A DNA stretch of 64,000 nt, taken from positions 186,001 through 250,000 of the forward strand of contig NZ_JBHTJT010000006.1 in NCBI RefSeq assembly GCF_042676185.1, written 5' to 3'. Position 1 is the first letter of the stretch, and each line of letters begins with the position of its first letter. Positions 32,858 to 43,775 of this stretch are shown here, one piece after another. The stretch comes from Tropicimonas aquimaris (GTDB taxonomy: Bacteria > Pseudomonadota > Alphaproteobacteria > Rhodobacterales > Rhodobacteraceae). The notes below the pieces were generated by a model. That model did no database searches. It worked only from the letters and a program-made list of their open reading frames with translations, and was not told where the DNA came from. A program made the translations under genes and the position numbers.

Positions 32858-34027
32858 TCAGCCCCGTGTCACGTCGTGGGAATAGAGCCAGTCGAACCGG
32901 TCGGGCATGAACCCCGGCGCCAGTGCGCCCAGAATCCGCAGGCCGGTGTGGGCGATGCCACGCACCGGGCCGACGCGCAGGTGATAATTCCGCGCGTTGG
33001 CCGTGGCCGCATCCACGATCCGCCGGCAGCGTGGCTTGCGCACCGACTCGAAGTGATCGAGCGCCGCGTTGGCGCGGTCGTGCCGGACCAGCGATTCCGC
33101 CAGCACCCAGGCATCCTCAAGCGCCATGCAGGCGCCCTGCGCCAGGAAGGGCAGCGTCGGGTGGGCGGCATCTCCGATCATCACTGCATTCGATGCGCTC
33201 CACTGAGGCGCCACGCCGTGGCGGAACAGCCCCCAGACCATGACCTCCTCCAGCCGCTCGAGCCAGCCGCGCACCGGACCGCAGAACTCGCTGAAAAGCG
33301 AGCGGAACCGGGCCGGATCGCCCGGGTGATTCCACCCCTCTTCGGTCCATTCCGGCGTCTCCACGACGCCGACGATGTTCAGAAGCGTCCCCCCCCGGAG
33401 CGGATAGGCCACAAGGTGCCGTCCACGCCCCATGAAGACCTGCGCCTCCGCGGGAACCTCGCCCGGTTCGATCGGCAGCAGGGCGCGCCAGGCGACCTGC
33501 CCTGTGAATTGCGGCTGACCCTCGCCCAGAAGCGCGGCCCGCAGCCGTGAATGCAGCCCGTCGGCGGCGACCAGGAGCGCCTCGCGCTCCGCGTCGGCAT
33601 TGTCGATGAACAGCACCGGACGCCGGCCGTTCAGGTGCACCGATGCGACATGGGTGTCGAGCTGGATCTCGACGCCAACCTCGCGGGCGCCGCGCTCCAG
33701 CAGCGCGATCAGGTCCGCCCGGTGCACCAGCCCGAATCGGCCGAAACGGGTCAGGTCGAGTCGCAGCACCTCTGCCCCGCGCGCGTAATCCCGCAGGACG
33801 GCGCCGCGGGATTCCAACGAGATCTCCTCGAATTCCCGGCCCAGGCCGAGCGCCTCGAGCACGACCGCGCCATTCGGCGAGATCTGCAGTCCGGCGCCGA
33901 CCTCGGCGATCTCGGGGGCCTGCTCGAACACCTTCACCTGCGCGCCGCGCATGGCGAGGGCCCGGGCCGCTGCCAGCCCGGCTATGCCCGCCCCGAGGAC
34001 GGTGACCTCCTGTCCGATCAGGTTCAT
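32858..34027 (-). CDS. FAD-dependent aromatic-ring monooxygenase, salicylate-hydroxylase-like
   Basis: Class A flavoprotein hydroxylase of 389 residues using NAD(P)H and oxygen. It shows the N-terminal FAD motif GAGIAG at 12-17, the VAADGLHSRLR (DG) motif in the middle and VMIGDAAHPTLPFLAQGACMALEDA near the C-terminus (GD motif). The overall pattern is that of the UbiH/salicylate 1-monooxygenase/6-hydroxynicotinate monooxygenase group. The ATG at 34027 has GGAG six bases upstream. No catabolic genes flank it, so the substrate is open. A terminator separates it from dksA. Confidence 0.85.
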   Translation of the reverse strand: MNLIGQEVTVLGAGIAGLAAARALAMRGAQVKVFEQAPEIAEVGAGLQISPNGAVVLEALGLGREFEEISLESRGAVLRDYARGAEVLRLDLTRFGRFGLVHRADLIALLERGAREVGVEIQLDTHVASVHLNGRRPVLFIDNADAEREALLVAADGLHSRLRAALLGEGQPQFTGQVAWRALLPIEPGEVPAEAQVFMGRGRHLVAYPLRGGTLLNIVGVVETPEWTEEGWNHPGDPARFRSLFSEFCGPVRGWLERLEEVMVWGLFRHGVAPQWSASNAVMIGDAAHPTLPFLAQGACMALEDAWVLAESLVRHDRANAALDHFESVRKPRCRRIVDAATANARNYHLRVGPVRGIAHTGLRILGALAPGFMPDRFDWLYSHDVTRG

Positions 34028-34045
34028 GGATTCTCCAGAAAGACA

Positions 34046-34073
34046 AAACGCCGGAACCAATGGTCCGGCGTTT
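34046..34073 (-). terminator. Rho-independent terminator of dksA
   Basis: AAACGCCGGA and TCCGGCGTTT form a perfect ten-base stem with an eight-base loop. On the minus strand it is followed by TGTCTTTCT. It lies 47 bases past the dksA stop and just before the monooxygenase start. Confidence 0.8.
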
Positions 34074-34120
34074 CTGGCAAAAGCCTCGGCTTTCGGCAAG
34101 CGGCGCGTGCGCCGATGCCC

Positions 34121-34543
34121 TCAGTCGTCGCGATGGACCTTCTCGCGGCGCTCGTGGCGCTCCTGCGCCTCCAGGCTGAGCGTCGCGATCGGCCGAGCGT
34201 CGAGCCGCTTGAGCGAGATCGGCTCGCCGGTGGCCTCGCAATAGCCGTACTCGCCGTGCTCGATCCGCCGCAGCGCCGCGTCGATCTTGCCGACCAGCTT
34301 GCGCTGGCGGTCCCGCGTGCGCAGTTCCAGCGCTCGGTCAGTCTCCTCGCTCGCGCGGTCGGCGACATCGGGGATGTTGCGGGTGCTGTCCTGCAGGCCC
34401 TCGATGGTATCGCGGCTGTCCGCCAGAAGATCTTCCTTCCATGCCAGAAGCTTGCGCCGGAAATACTCCAGGTGCCGCTCGTTCATGAAAGGTTCGTCTT
34501 CGGCTGGGCGATAGTCATCCGGCAGAAAGACTTCCTGTTTCAT
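34121..34543 (-). CDS. dksA: RNA polymerase-binding transcription factor DksA
   Basis: Coiled-coil factor that enters the RNA polymerase secondary channel and works with ppGpp. The 140 residues begin MKQEVFLPDDYRPAEDEPFMN. The tip motif DVADRASEETDRALELRTRDR carries the two aspartates needed for function. In the zinc-finger region only the first of four cysteines remains (YGYCEATGEP, then ARPIATLSLEAQE). The ATG at 34543 has GGGAG five bases upstream and gives the family length. A second in-frame ATG at 34633 also has a strong GGGAG and would add 30 residues. A perfect terminator follows the gene. Confidence 0.92.
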   Translation of the reverse strand: MKQEVFLPDDYRPAEDEPFMNERHLEYFRRKLLAWKEDLLADSRDTIEGLQDSTRNIPDVADRASEETDRALELRTRDRQRKLVGKIDAALRRIEHGEYGYCEATGEPISLKRLDARPIATLSLEAQERHERREKVHRDD

Positions 34544-34761
34544 TCCTGCTCCCTCTCGCATTTCTTCCGGCGTCAGGTGGGTGTCGCCGTTGTCCGGCTT
34601 GGTGTGGCTCGCGCTATCGTCTGTCACAGGCATCCTGGCTCCCTTGGCGGGTCATTACTCCATGCTGCATGGGTTGTCACTGCCAAAAAGCACGTGCAGG
34701 GTGGCGTGGATACGGGATTGACCAGCCGTGAAGGACGCAACCCAAGGGGCCGAAAAGTCAG

Positions 34762-35601
34762 ATGAAATTCAACGGGACAGATTCGTACGTGGCAACCGAC
34801 GACCTGAAGGTCGCAGTGAATGCCGCAGTGACCCTGGAGCGCCCGCTTCTGGTCAAGGGCGAACCGGGCACCGGCAAGACGGAATTGGCCCGCCAGGTAT
34901 CCGGCGCGCTCGGCCTTCCGATGATCGAATGGCACATCAAGTCGACCACCCGCGCCCAGCAGGGGCTCTATGAATACGACGCGGTGAGCCGCCTGCGCGA
35001 CAGCCAACTCGGCGACGAGCGCGTCCACGACGTGGCGAACTACATCAAGCGTGGCAAACTCTGGGAGGCCTTCGCCGCGCCTGGCAAGGTGGTGCTGTTG
35101 ATCGACGAGATCGACAAGGCCGATATCGAGTTTCCCAACGACCTTCTGCAGGAACTCGACCGGATGGAGTTCCACGTCTACGAGACCGGCGAGACGGTGC
35201 GGGCCGTGAACCGCCCCATTGTCATCATAACCTCGAACAACGAGAAGGAACTGCCCGACGCCTTCCTGCGACGCTGCTTCTTTCACTACATCCGCTTTCC
35301 GGACATGGACACGATGCAACAGATCGTCGAGGTCCATTTTCCAGGCATCAAGCAGTCGCTGCTGACCACGGCACTGACCCAGTTCTACGAGATCCGCGAC
35401 CAGCAGGGGCTCAAGAAGCGGCCGTCGACGTCGGAGGTGCTGGACTGGCTCAAGCTGCTCCTGGCCGAGGATCTCGACGCCGACGATCTGCGCCGTGACA
35501 GCGCCGCCTCCCTGCCCCGCCTGCACGGCGCCCTGCTGAAGAACGAGCAGGATGTGCACCTGTTCGAGCGCCTCGCTTTCTTGGCGCGCCGCCAGCGATG
35601 A
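34762..35601 (+). CDS. MoxR-family AAA+ ATPase
   Basis: Chaperone-like ATPase of 279 residues. Walker A is GEPGTGKT at 33-40, Walker B is VVLLIDEIDKAD, sensor 1 is VIITSNNEKELPDAFLRRC. It resembles the MoxR proteins that partner a VWA-domain (CoxE/YehP-like) protein in cofactor or complex maturation. No VWA gene follows here: the next gene is fur. It is divergent from dksA, with about 130 bases between. The partner must lie elsewhere. Confidence 0.88.
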   Translation: MKFNGTDSYVATDDLKVAVNAAVTLERPLLVKGEPGTGKTELARQVSGALGLPMIEWHIKSTTRAQQGLYEYDAVSRLRDSQLGDERVHDVANYIKRGKLWEAFAAPGKVVLLIDEIDKADIEFPNDLLQELDRMEFHVYETGETVRAVNRPIVIITSNNEKELPDAFLRRCFFHYIRFPDMDTMQQIVEVHFPGIKQSLLTTALTQFYEIRDQQGLKKRPSTSEVLDWLKLLLAEDLDADDLRRDSAASLPRLHGALLKNEQDVHLFERLAFLARRQR

Positions 35602-35683
35602 GGCCGTCCGAAGACGCGGTCCAACGGCTTTTCCTTCGGGAGACGATCCGGTAACCTGCGCGCCCGAGGCCAAGGACAGATCC

Positions 35684-36097
35684 ATGAGCAACAGCATTCT
35701 CGAAAGACTGGAGGCCAAGGGCCTGCGGATGACCGGGCAGCGTCGTGTGATCGCCGAGGTCCTGAGTGGGGCCGACGACCATCCCGACGTGGAGGAACTC
35801 TACAACCGTGCCTCGGCCCAAGACCCCAAGATCTCCATTGCCACCGTCTACCGGACGGTCAAGCTGTTCGAGGAGGCGGGGATCATCGACCGGCTCGAGT
35901 TCGGCGACGGCCGCGCCCGCTACGAGGACGCCGACCGGGAACACCACGACCACCTGATCGACCTCAATTCCGGCGAGGTGATCGAGTTCTGCGACCCCGA
36001 GATCGAGGCCCTTCAGGAGCGCATCGCCCAGCGGCTCGGCTACCGGCTCAAGGGCCACAAGCTGGAGCTTTACGGCGTGCCGGCCAAGAAGGGCTGA
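35684..36097 (+). CDS. Fur family metalloregulator (Fur/Mur)
   Basis: Winged-helix metal-dependent repressor of 137 residues. The DNA-binding part has TGQRRVIAEVL and SIATVYRTVKLFEEAGII. The metal-binding part has EHHDHLIDLNSGEVIEFCDPEIE, with the HHDH cluster and following glutamate. The C-terminal CxxC zinc site of E. coli Fur is absent. In Rhodobacterales and rhizobia this subgroup often senses manganese (Mur) rather than iron, so the name is left open. AAGGACAG precedes the ATG at 35684. Confidence 0.92.
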   Translation: MSNSILERLEAKGLRMTGQRRVIAEVLSGADDHPDVEELYNRASAQDPKISIATVYRTVKLFEEAGIIDRLEFGDGRARYEDADREHHDHLIDLNSGEVIEFCDPEIEALQERIAQRLGYRLKGHKLELYGVPAKKG

Positions 36098-36112
36098 ACC
36101 CTGCCCCGACGG

Positions 36113-36128
36113 CCGCCCCGTGGGGCGG
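36113..36128 (+). terminator. Hairpin after fur/mur
   Basis: CCGCCCC and GGGGCGG form a seven-base stem with a two-base loop, 16 bases past the stop codon. Only CGGATCTGA follows, so any termination would be weak or Rho-assisted. Confidence 0.35.
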
Positions 36129-36284
36129 TCGGATCTGACATTTCCGCCGCACCGACGGGCCGAGCCTTGCAGTCAATGCAGCGCGGCTTTTCGGGAAATC
36201 GGCGCTATTATCCTTTGTTATCGCCCCAAACAGGGCTAGAGCGAGGCCGAAACCGGCCACGACGGCCCGGATCCCGGAAAGCTG

Positions 36285-37151
36285 ATGCACAACCTTCGCG
36301 GCGCCATTCTGATGATTCTGTCGATGGGCTTCTTTGCTCTGGAGGACATGTTCATCAAGCGCACGACCGAGACGCTGCCGATCGGCCAGATCATGATGGT
36401 CTCCGGACTCTGCGGCTTCGCCCTGTTCAGCATCGTGGTAGCGCTGCTGCGCCAGAGCCTGTTTCCGGCCGAACTCCTCGCTCCGGCGGTGATGCTGCGC
36501 AATGGCAGCGAGCTCCTGGCCGCGCTCAGCTTCTTCACCGCCCTCTCGATCATCCCGCTCTCCTCGGCTGCGGCGATCCTGCAGGCCGCCCCGCTCGCAG
36601 TGACTTTGCTGGCCGCCGTCGCACTCGGCGAAACGGTCGGGCCGCGGCGCTGGATGGCGGTCGGGATCGGCTTCGTCGGCGTGCTGATGATCGTCCGGCC
36701 CGGCACCGGGGCGTTCGAGCCGGCCGCGCTTCTTGCCGTGTTCTCCGTCCTCGCGCTGGCCGTGCGCGATGTGGCCACACGCGTAGTCCCGGCGTCATTG
36801 AGTTCGATGCAGATCACGCAGTGGAGTTTCGGCATCTTTGTGCCCGCAGGCGCCATCCTCCTGCTCTTCGGTCCCGGCCTGCAGCCGATGGACGCAGCGA
36901 CCAGCCTGACCTTCGTCTGGATCGTCGGCTGCGGCGCCGTCGGCTATTATGCGATGGTCATGGCATTGCGCATGGCAAGCCTCTCGGTCATCGCGCCTTT
37001 TCGCTATTCCCGGCTGCTTTTCGCCCTGGCCATCGGCATGGCCGTTCTGGGAGAGCGCCCCGACACCCTCACCCTGGCCGGCGCATGCCTGATCATCGCG
37101 TCCGGTCTCTACACCCTTGCGCGGGAACGCGCACTTTTCTCGGAGGCCTGA
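36285..37151 (+). CDS. DMT (EamA) family transporter
   Basis: Inner-membrane drug/metabolite transporter of 288 residues with ten predicted spans formed by two EamA repeats (about 5-135 and 145-282). The first repeat contains LSIIPLSSAAAILQAAPLAVTLLAAVALGE, the second MASLSVIAPFRYSRLLFALAIGMAVLGE. These are the paired signature helices. The substrate is unknown; members export amino acids, nucleotides or metabolites. It lies 51 bases before eno on the same strand. Confidence 0.88.
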   Translation: MHNLRGAILMILSMGFFALEDMFIKRTTETLPIGQIMMVSGLCGFALFSIVVALLRQSLFPAELLAPAVMLRNGSELLAALSFFTALSIIPLSSAAAILQAAPLAVTLLAAVALGETVGPRRWMAVGIGFVGVLMIVRPGTGAFEPAALLAVFSVLALAVRDVATRVVPASLSSMQITQWSFGIFVPAGAILLLFGPGLQPMDAATSLTFVWIVGCGAVGYYAMVMALRMASLSVIAPFRYSRLLFALAIGMAVLGERPDTLTLAGACLIIASGLYTLARERALFSEA

Positions 37152-37202
37152 CAAGGGTATGACGGCCCCGAGTTTCATGACCGCACGGAAAGGACCGTCG
37201 CA

Positions 37203-38477
37203 ATGAGCACCATCATCGACATTCACGGACGCGAAATCCTGGACAGCCGGGGCAACCCGACCGTCGAGGTCGACGTCACCCTCGAAGACGGCACGATGGG
37301 CCGCGCCGCCGTTCCCTCCGGCGCCTCGACCGGCGTGCACGAGGCCGTCGAAAAGCGTGATGGCGACAAGGGCCGCTTCATGGGCAAGGGCGTCCAGCAG
37401 GCCGTGGCCGCGGTCAATGGCGAGCTGGCCGAGAACCTCGTCGGCTTCGACGCCACTGACCAGGTCGGCATCGACACCACGATGATCGAACTCGACGGCA
37501 CCGAGAACAAGGGCCGCCTCGGCGCCAACGCCATCCTCGGCGTATCGCTTGCCGTCGCCAAGGCCGCGGCCGACTACACCGCCCAGCCGCTCTTCCGCTA
37601 CGTCGGGGGCACCTCCGCCCGCGTCCTGCCGGTGCCGATGATGAACATCATCAACGGCGGCGAACATGCCGACAACCCGATCGACGTGCAGGAGTTCATG
37701 ATCATGCCCGTCTCGGCGACCTCGATCGCCGACGCCGTGCGGATGGGCTCCGAAATCTTCCACACGCTCAAGAAAGAGCTCTCCGGCGCTGGTTACGCGA
37801 CCGGCATCGGTGACGAGGGCGGCTTTGCCCCGGCCCTGAGCTCCACCCGCGACGCGCTTGATTTCGTTCTGAAATCCATCGAGACCGCCGGCTACAAGCC
37901 GGGCGACGACATCGTTCTCGCACTCGACGCCGCTTCCACCGAGTACTTCAAGGATGGCAAGTACGAGATGAAGGGCGAAGGCCTGTCGCTCTCGTCGGAA
38001 GAGAACGTCAAGTACCTCGAGGCGCTCTGCAACGATTACCCGATCTTCTCGATCGAAGACGGCTGCGCCGAGGACGACTGGGAAGGCTGGAAGCTGCTGA
38101 CCGACACGCTGGGCGACCGCGTGCAGTTGGTGGGCGACGACCTCTTCGTGACCAACCCGGCCCGCCTGGCCATGGGCATCGAGAAGGGCGTGGCGAACTC
38201 CATGCTCGTGAAGGTGAACCAGATCGGCTCGCTGACCGAGACCCTGGCCGCCGTCGACATGGCCCACCGCGCCCGCTACACCAACGTGATGTCGCACCGC
38301 TCGGGCGAGACCGAGGACGCCACCATCGCCGACCTCGCCGTCGCCACCAACTGCGGCCAGATCAAGACCGGCTCGATGTCGCGCTCGGACCGTCTCGCCA
38401 AGTACAACCAACTGATCCGTATCGAGGAACTGCTGGGCGAGACCGCGCTCTTCGCAGGCAAGTCGATCCTCAAATGA
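37203..38477 (+). CDS. eno: Enolase
   Basis: Glycolytic enzyme interconverting 2-phosphoglycerate and phosphoenolpyruvate; it also takes part in the RNA degradosome in many bacteria. The 424 residues contain SGASTGVHEA, MMNIINGGEHADNPIDVQEFMIMP, the metal-binding SIEDGCAEDDW, the catalytic KVNQIGSLTET and SHRSGETEDATIADLAVA. It is followed by a strong terminator. Confidence 0.98.
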   Translation: MSTIIDIHGREILDSRGNPTVEVDVTLEDGTMGRAAVPSGASTGVHEAVEKRDGDKGRFMGKGVQQAVAAVNGELAENLVGFDATDQVGIDTTMIELDGTENKGRLGANAILGVSLAVAKAAADYTAQPLFRYVGGTSARVLPVPMMNIINGGEHADNPIDVQEFMIMPVSATSIADAVRMGSEIFHTLKKELSGAGYATGIGDEGGFAPALSSTRDALDFVLKSIETAGYKPGDDIVLALDAASTEYFKDGKYEMKGEGLSLSSEENVKYLEALCNDYPIFSIEDGCAEDDWEGWKLLTDTLGDRVQLVGDDLFVTNPARLAMGIEKGVANSMLVKVNQIGSLTETLAAVDMAHRARYTNVMSHRSGETEDATIADLAVATNCGQIKTGSMSRSDRLAKYNQLIRIEELLGETALFAGKSILK

Positions 38478-38501
38478 CGCGGGCCTGACCGCCGCCTTCC
38501 G

Positions 38502-38530
38502 GGGCCGTCCGCCATGCGCGGGCGGCCCCT
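38502..38530 (+). terminator. Rho-independent terminator of eno
   Basis: A twelve-pair stem (38502-38513 with 38519-38530, one G-T pair) with a five-base loop is followed by TCTTCTTT. It lies 24 bases after the eno stop. Confidence 0.8.
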
Positions 38531-38575
38531 CTTCTTTCCGCCCGACGCTTGCCGACCAGACAGGAGGGCCCGCCC

Positions 38576-38995
38576 ATGACCCCGGACGAGATCATCGCCC
38601 ACCTCCGCCTCGCTCCGCATCTCGAGGGCGGCTGGTATCGCCAGACCTGGATCGACAGCACGGCCAGCGGCCGCCCGTCCGGCACGGCGATCTACTTCCT
38701 GCTCGAAGACGGCCAGACCAGCCACTGGCACCGGGTCGACGCCACCGAGATCTGGCATTTCTACGCCGGCGCGTCCCTGACCCTGCGGCTGAGCGAGACC
38801 GAAACCGGCCCCACGACCCGGCATCGCCTCGGCCCCGACCTCGCCGCGGGCGAGTTGCCGCAACTGATCGTGCCGAACAACCATTGGCAAAACGCCTCCG
38901 CCACCGAAGGCTGGGCGCTGGTCGGCTGCACCGTGTCGCCCGGCTTCACCTTCGAAGGCTTCACCCTCGCGCCCCGGGATTTCGACATCCCCTGA
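38576..38995 (+). CDS. DUF985 cupin-fold protein
   Basis: Single-domain cupin of 139 residues. It shows the family pattern LRLAPHLEGGWYRQTW near the N-terminus, TAIYFLLEDGQTSHWHRVDATEIWHFYAG (read in two segments) and a C-terminal CTVSPGFTFEGFTLA. The histidines in SHWHR and EIWH could bind metal. Members have been proposed to be sugar-binding or epimerase-like, without firm proof. AGGAGG precedes the ATG at 38576. Confidence 0.88.
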   Translation: MTPDEIIAHLRLAPHLEGGWYRQTWIDSTASGRPSGTAIYFLLEDGQTSHWHRVDATEIWHFYAGASLTLRLSETETGPTTRHRLGPDLAAGELPQLIVPNNHWQNASATEGWALVGCTVSPGFTFEGFTLAPRDFDIP

Positions 38996-39077
38996 ACCGG
39001 ACAGCAGCCTCCCATAATCTGTTCGCAAACATCCCCGCAGGAGACACGATCCTTCGTCCGATGGATCGCCGCCCGGC

Positions 39078-40184
39078 TCAGCCGGTCTCCCCGGGATAGG
39101 AGATCTCGCCGCCGCCGACCGCCGCCCCGACCCCGGTTGTCGAAGGAAAGCTCGTCGGCAATCCGCGCGCGACCCGGACGGCCAGATAGGCGAAGGCCTG
39201 CGCCTCCAGCATGTCGCCGTCGAGCCCCACCTCTTCCACAGCGTCCACCGGGCAGCTCATCCCTTCGGCGATCATCGCCATCATCACCGGGTTCTTCCGT
39301 CCGCCCCCGGTGACCAGCAGGCGCTCCACCGGCGCCGGGAAATGCTCTGCACCTCGCATCACCGCCACCGCCACGGCCGCCGTGAGGGTTGCCGCGGCAT
39401 CAGCGTCCGACAGCTCGGCGACCGCCGCCTCCAGATCCGAAAAGTCATTCCTGTCCAGAGACTTCGGAGGCATCTTGAAAAAGTAGCGATGCTCGGCAAA
39501 GCGTTCGATCACCGCCTCCGACACCTCGCCCGTCGCCGCCAGCACGCCGCCCTCGTCGAAGCCGGCGCCGCGTCGCGCCTGCATCAGGTCGTCGAGGGGC
39601 GCATTCGCGGGGCCGGTGTCGAACGCCAGCAGCGCCCCCTCCGCCTCGGGCCCGGGCTTGCGCGGGTCGACCCACGTCAGGTTCCCCACGCCGCCGAGAT
39701 TGAGAAAGGCCACCGGTGCCTCGACGCCGATCCACTTCGCCAGTGCGAAATGGTAGGCCGGCGCCAGCGGCGCCCCCTGCCCGCCAAGCGCCACGTCGGC
39801 GCTGCGGAAATCCCAGACCACGGGCAGCCCGAGCGCTTCGGCCAGAACCGCGCCGTTGCCCGCCTGGTGGGTGCCGCGACCCTGCGGGTCATGGGCCAGC
39901 GTCTGGCCGTGAAACCCTGCCAGCGCCACATCGGAAAACCCCGCCATCAGCTCGGCATGTGCTTCCTCGACCATCGCCGCGGCCTCGGCCACCCCCGGCT
40001 CGTCCGGCCAGCGCCCGAGCGCCGCGCGCAGAACCGCGCGTTCCTCCGCCGAGTATCGGCGGTAGCCGCTGTCGCCAAATGCCTTGATGGTCACGCCGTC
40101 GGTCTCGATGACCGCCGCGTCCACCCCGTCGAGCGATGTGCCGGACATGGTCCCCAGCACCCGCACCGCCCCCGATTTCAACAT
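39078..40184 (-). CDS. anmK: Anhydro-N-acetylmuramic acid kinase
   Basis: Peptidoglycan-recycling enzyme that phosphorylates and opens 1,6-anhydro-MurNAc to MurNAc-6-phosphate. The 368 residues carry the ATP-binding GTMSGTSLDGVDAAV near the N-terminus, GFHGQTLAHDP, LNLGGVGNLTW and the C-terminal LLVTGGGRKNP. The ATG at 40184 has AGGGA seven bases upstream. It is divergent from tyrS. The same frame stays open far upstream through tyrS and typA antisense, which is not coding. Confidence 0.95.
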   Translation of the reverse strand: MLKSGAVRVLGTMSGTSLDGVDAAVIETDGVTIKAFGDSGYRRYSAEERAVLRAALGRWPDEPGVAEAAAMVEEAHAELMAGFSDVALAGFHGQTLAHDPQGRGTHQAGNGAVLAEALGLPVVWDFRSADVALGGQGAPLAPAYHFALAKWIGVEAPVAFLNLGGVGNLTWVDPRKPGPEAEGALLAFDTGPANAPLDDLMQARRGAGFDEGGVLAATGEVSEAVIERFAEHRYFFKMPPKSLDRNDFSDLEAAVAELSDADAAATLTAAVAVAVMRGAEHFPAPVERLLVTGGGRKNPVMMAMIAEGMSCPVDAVEEVGLDGDMLEAQAFAYLAVRVARGLPTSFPSTTGVGAAVGGGEISYPGETG

Positions 40185-40253
40185 GCACTTTCCCTCGGCA
40201 CGCCTCGCCGCTAGAAGAGCGGCACTCGCCGCCGACAATGGACCGAAAGACGC

Positions 40254-41507
40254 ATGACCTACCACCCGAAATCCGACTTCATCCGCGTGATGATGGAACG
40301 TGGGTTCCTTGCCGACTGCACCGACATGCAGGGCCTCGACGACGCCATGAGCAAGGGAGTCGTGCCCACCTATATCGGGTATGACGCCACGGCGGCCTCT
40401 CTTCACGTCGGGCACCTGCTCAACATCATGATGCTGCGCTGGCTTCAGAAGACCGGGCACCAGCCGATCACCCTGATGGGCGGCGGCACGACCAAGGTTG
40501 GCGACCCGTCTTTCCGCTCGGAAGAACGTCCGCTGCTCGGCCCCGAGCAGATCGACGCGAACATTGGCGGCATGCAGAAGGTCTTCTCCCGGTACCTGCG
40601 CTATGACGACAGCCCCGACGGCGCGTTGATGCTCAACAACGCCGAATGGCTGGACGAGCTCAACTACCTGGATTTCCTGCGCGATATCGGCCGCCACTTC
40701 TCGGTCAACCGGATGCTGTCCTTCGAGAGCGTCAAGTCCCGGCTCGACCGGGAGCAGTCGCTGAGCTTCCTCGAATTCAACTACATGATCCTGCAGGCCT
40801 ACGACTTCCTGGAGCTCAACCGCCGCTATGGCTGCCTGTTGCAGATGGGCGGCTCGGACCAGTGGGGCAACATCATCAACGGGATCGACCTGACCCGTCG
40901 CGTGCTGGACCACGAGATCTATGGGCTCACCTCGCCGCTGCTGACCACCTCGGACGGCAAGAAGATGGGCAAGTCCCAGGGCGGCGCCGTCTGGCTCAAC
41001 GGCGACATGCTCAGCCCCTACGAGTTCTGGCAGTTCTGGCGCAATACGACCGACGCCGATGTCGGCCGTTTCCTGAAGCTCTACACCGAGCTGCCGGTCG
41101 AAGAATGCGAACGCCTCGGCGCGCTCGACGGCTCCGAGATCAACGACGCCAAGATCCGCCTCGCCAACGAGGTCACCACCCTGCTGCACGGCGCGGACGC
41201 TGCCGCCGCGGCGGAGGCGACCGCGCGCGAGGTCTTCGAGAAGGGCGGCATCGGCGACGACCTGCCCACGCTCGCGCTCTCGCCGGACGAGATCGGCGAC
41301 GGCATCTCCATCGTCCAGCTGATCGTCCGTTCCGGCCTCGCCAAGTCGGGCAAGGAGGCCAAGCGCCTGATCGCCGACAACGGCGCCCGCATCGACGACG
41401 CGCCGCTGACCGATGCCGGCCTGATGCTCGACGCGGCCGCCTTCGCCTCGCCGGTCAAGCTTTCGGCCGGCAAGAAGCGGCACGCGCTGGTCACGCTCGC
41501 CTCCTGA
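40254..41507 (+). CDS. tyrS: Tyrosyl-tRNA synthetase
   Basis: Class I synthetase charging tRNA-Tyr, 417 residues. The HIGH-type motif is HVGHLL, the KMSKS-type motif is KKMGKS, and the tyrosine pocket has YDATAASLHVG and QMGGSDQWGN. A C-terminal S4 RNA-binding domain spans about 350-415. It is divergent from anmK, with 69 bases between. Confidence 0.97.
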   Translation: MTYHPKSDFIRVMMERGFLADCTDMQGLDDAMSKGVVPTYIGYDATAASLHVGHLLNIMMLRWLQKTGHQPITLMGGGTTKVGDPSFRSEERPLLGPEQIDANIGGMQKVFSRYLRYDDSPDGALMLNNAEWLDELNYLDFLRDIGRHFSVNRMLSFESVKSRLDREQSLSFLEFNYMILQAYDFLELNRRYGCLLQMGGSDQWGNIINGIDLTRRVLDHEIYGLTSPLLTTSDGKKMGKSQGGAVWLNGDMLSPYEFWQFWRNTTDADVGRFLKLYTELPVEECERLGALDGSEINDAKIRLANEVTTLLHGADAAAAAEATAREVFEKGGIGDDLPTLALSPDEIGDGISIVQLIVRSGLAKSGKEAKRLIADNGARIDDAPLTDAGLMLDAAAFASPVKLSAGKKRHALVTLAS

Positions 41508-41664
41508 GCCAGCGACAGCGGCGGTGCGCGCCCGAAGGCGCGAACCGCTTTGACGGAGCGCGCCGCAGGCGCACAATTGATCAAGCGGCACATCGGCCCG
41601 ATTTCCCGCTGGCCTTTTCTGCGCCTGCACGCTACCTCGCGCCCAAACCACGAAGGACGCCCGA
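41508..41664. other. tyrS-typA gap with small GC hairpins
   Basis: This 157-base gap has no gene. It contains short GC palindromes (GCGCGCC-GAA-GGCGCG near 41526-41543 and GCGCCGC-AGGCGC near 41562-41572) and TTGATCAA at 41578-41585. The layout recalls the GC-rich repeats elsewhere in the window, but the terminal 11-mer is absent. Confidence 0.35.
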
Positions 41665-43482
<1,818 letters not shown>

Positions 43483-43506
43483 CCCGATCTCCCGCAAGAC
43501 ATGCAC

Positions 43507-43540
43507 ACCGCTTGCCAGGTCGCCGCACCTGGCAGGCGGT
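43507..43540 (+). terminator. Terminator of typA
   Basis: ACCGC plus TGCCAGGT pair with ACCTGGCA plus GCGGT around a six-base loop, with a single mismatch (43512 against 43535). Only a short TTCC follows, so it is a strong structure with a weak tail. Confidence 0.6.
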
Positions 43541-43687
43541 TCCATGTCGTGACCTGCGGTGAAAGAACCGGCACTCCGCTTCATCGGGGTGCTCTCCTCA
43601 CGCGCGCGATCGGCGGAAAAACGTCGCGAAACCGATAAATCCGACTTTTTGGGCACCGATAACGACGACTTTTCACCCGGCGGTCAC

Positions 43688-43717
43688 TTGCCAGCCTGTA
43701 AATCGCCCTTTTATCCT
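43688..43717 (+). promoter_or_regulatory. Putative promoter of the LuxR-type sensor gene
   Basis: TTGCCA at 43688-43693 and TATCCT at 43712-43717 are spaced by 18 bases. The palindrome CCTGC-TAG-GCAGG at 43715-43727 overlaps the -10 and the predicted start, as an operator would. Confidence 0.4.
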
Positions 43718-43775
43718 GCTAGGCAGGAGCCTGTTCCGCGGGAGGGACAGCGGCATCCGGAGCCTTCTTTAAACC

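Noticed and set aside
41578..41585. TTGATCAA before typA as an FNR site
   Set aside because: FNR needs a four-base spacer between half sites; here there is none.
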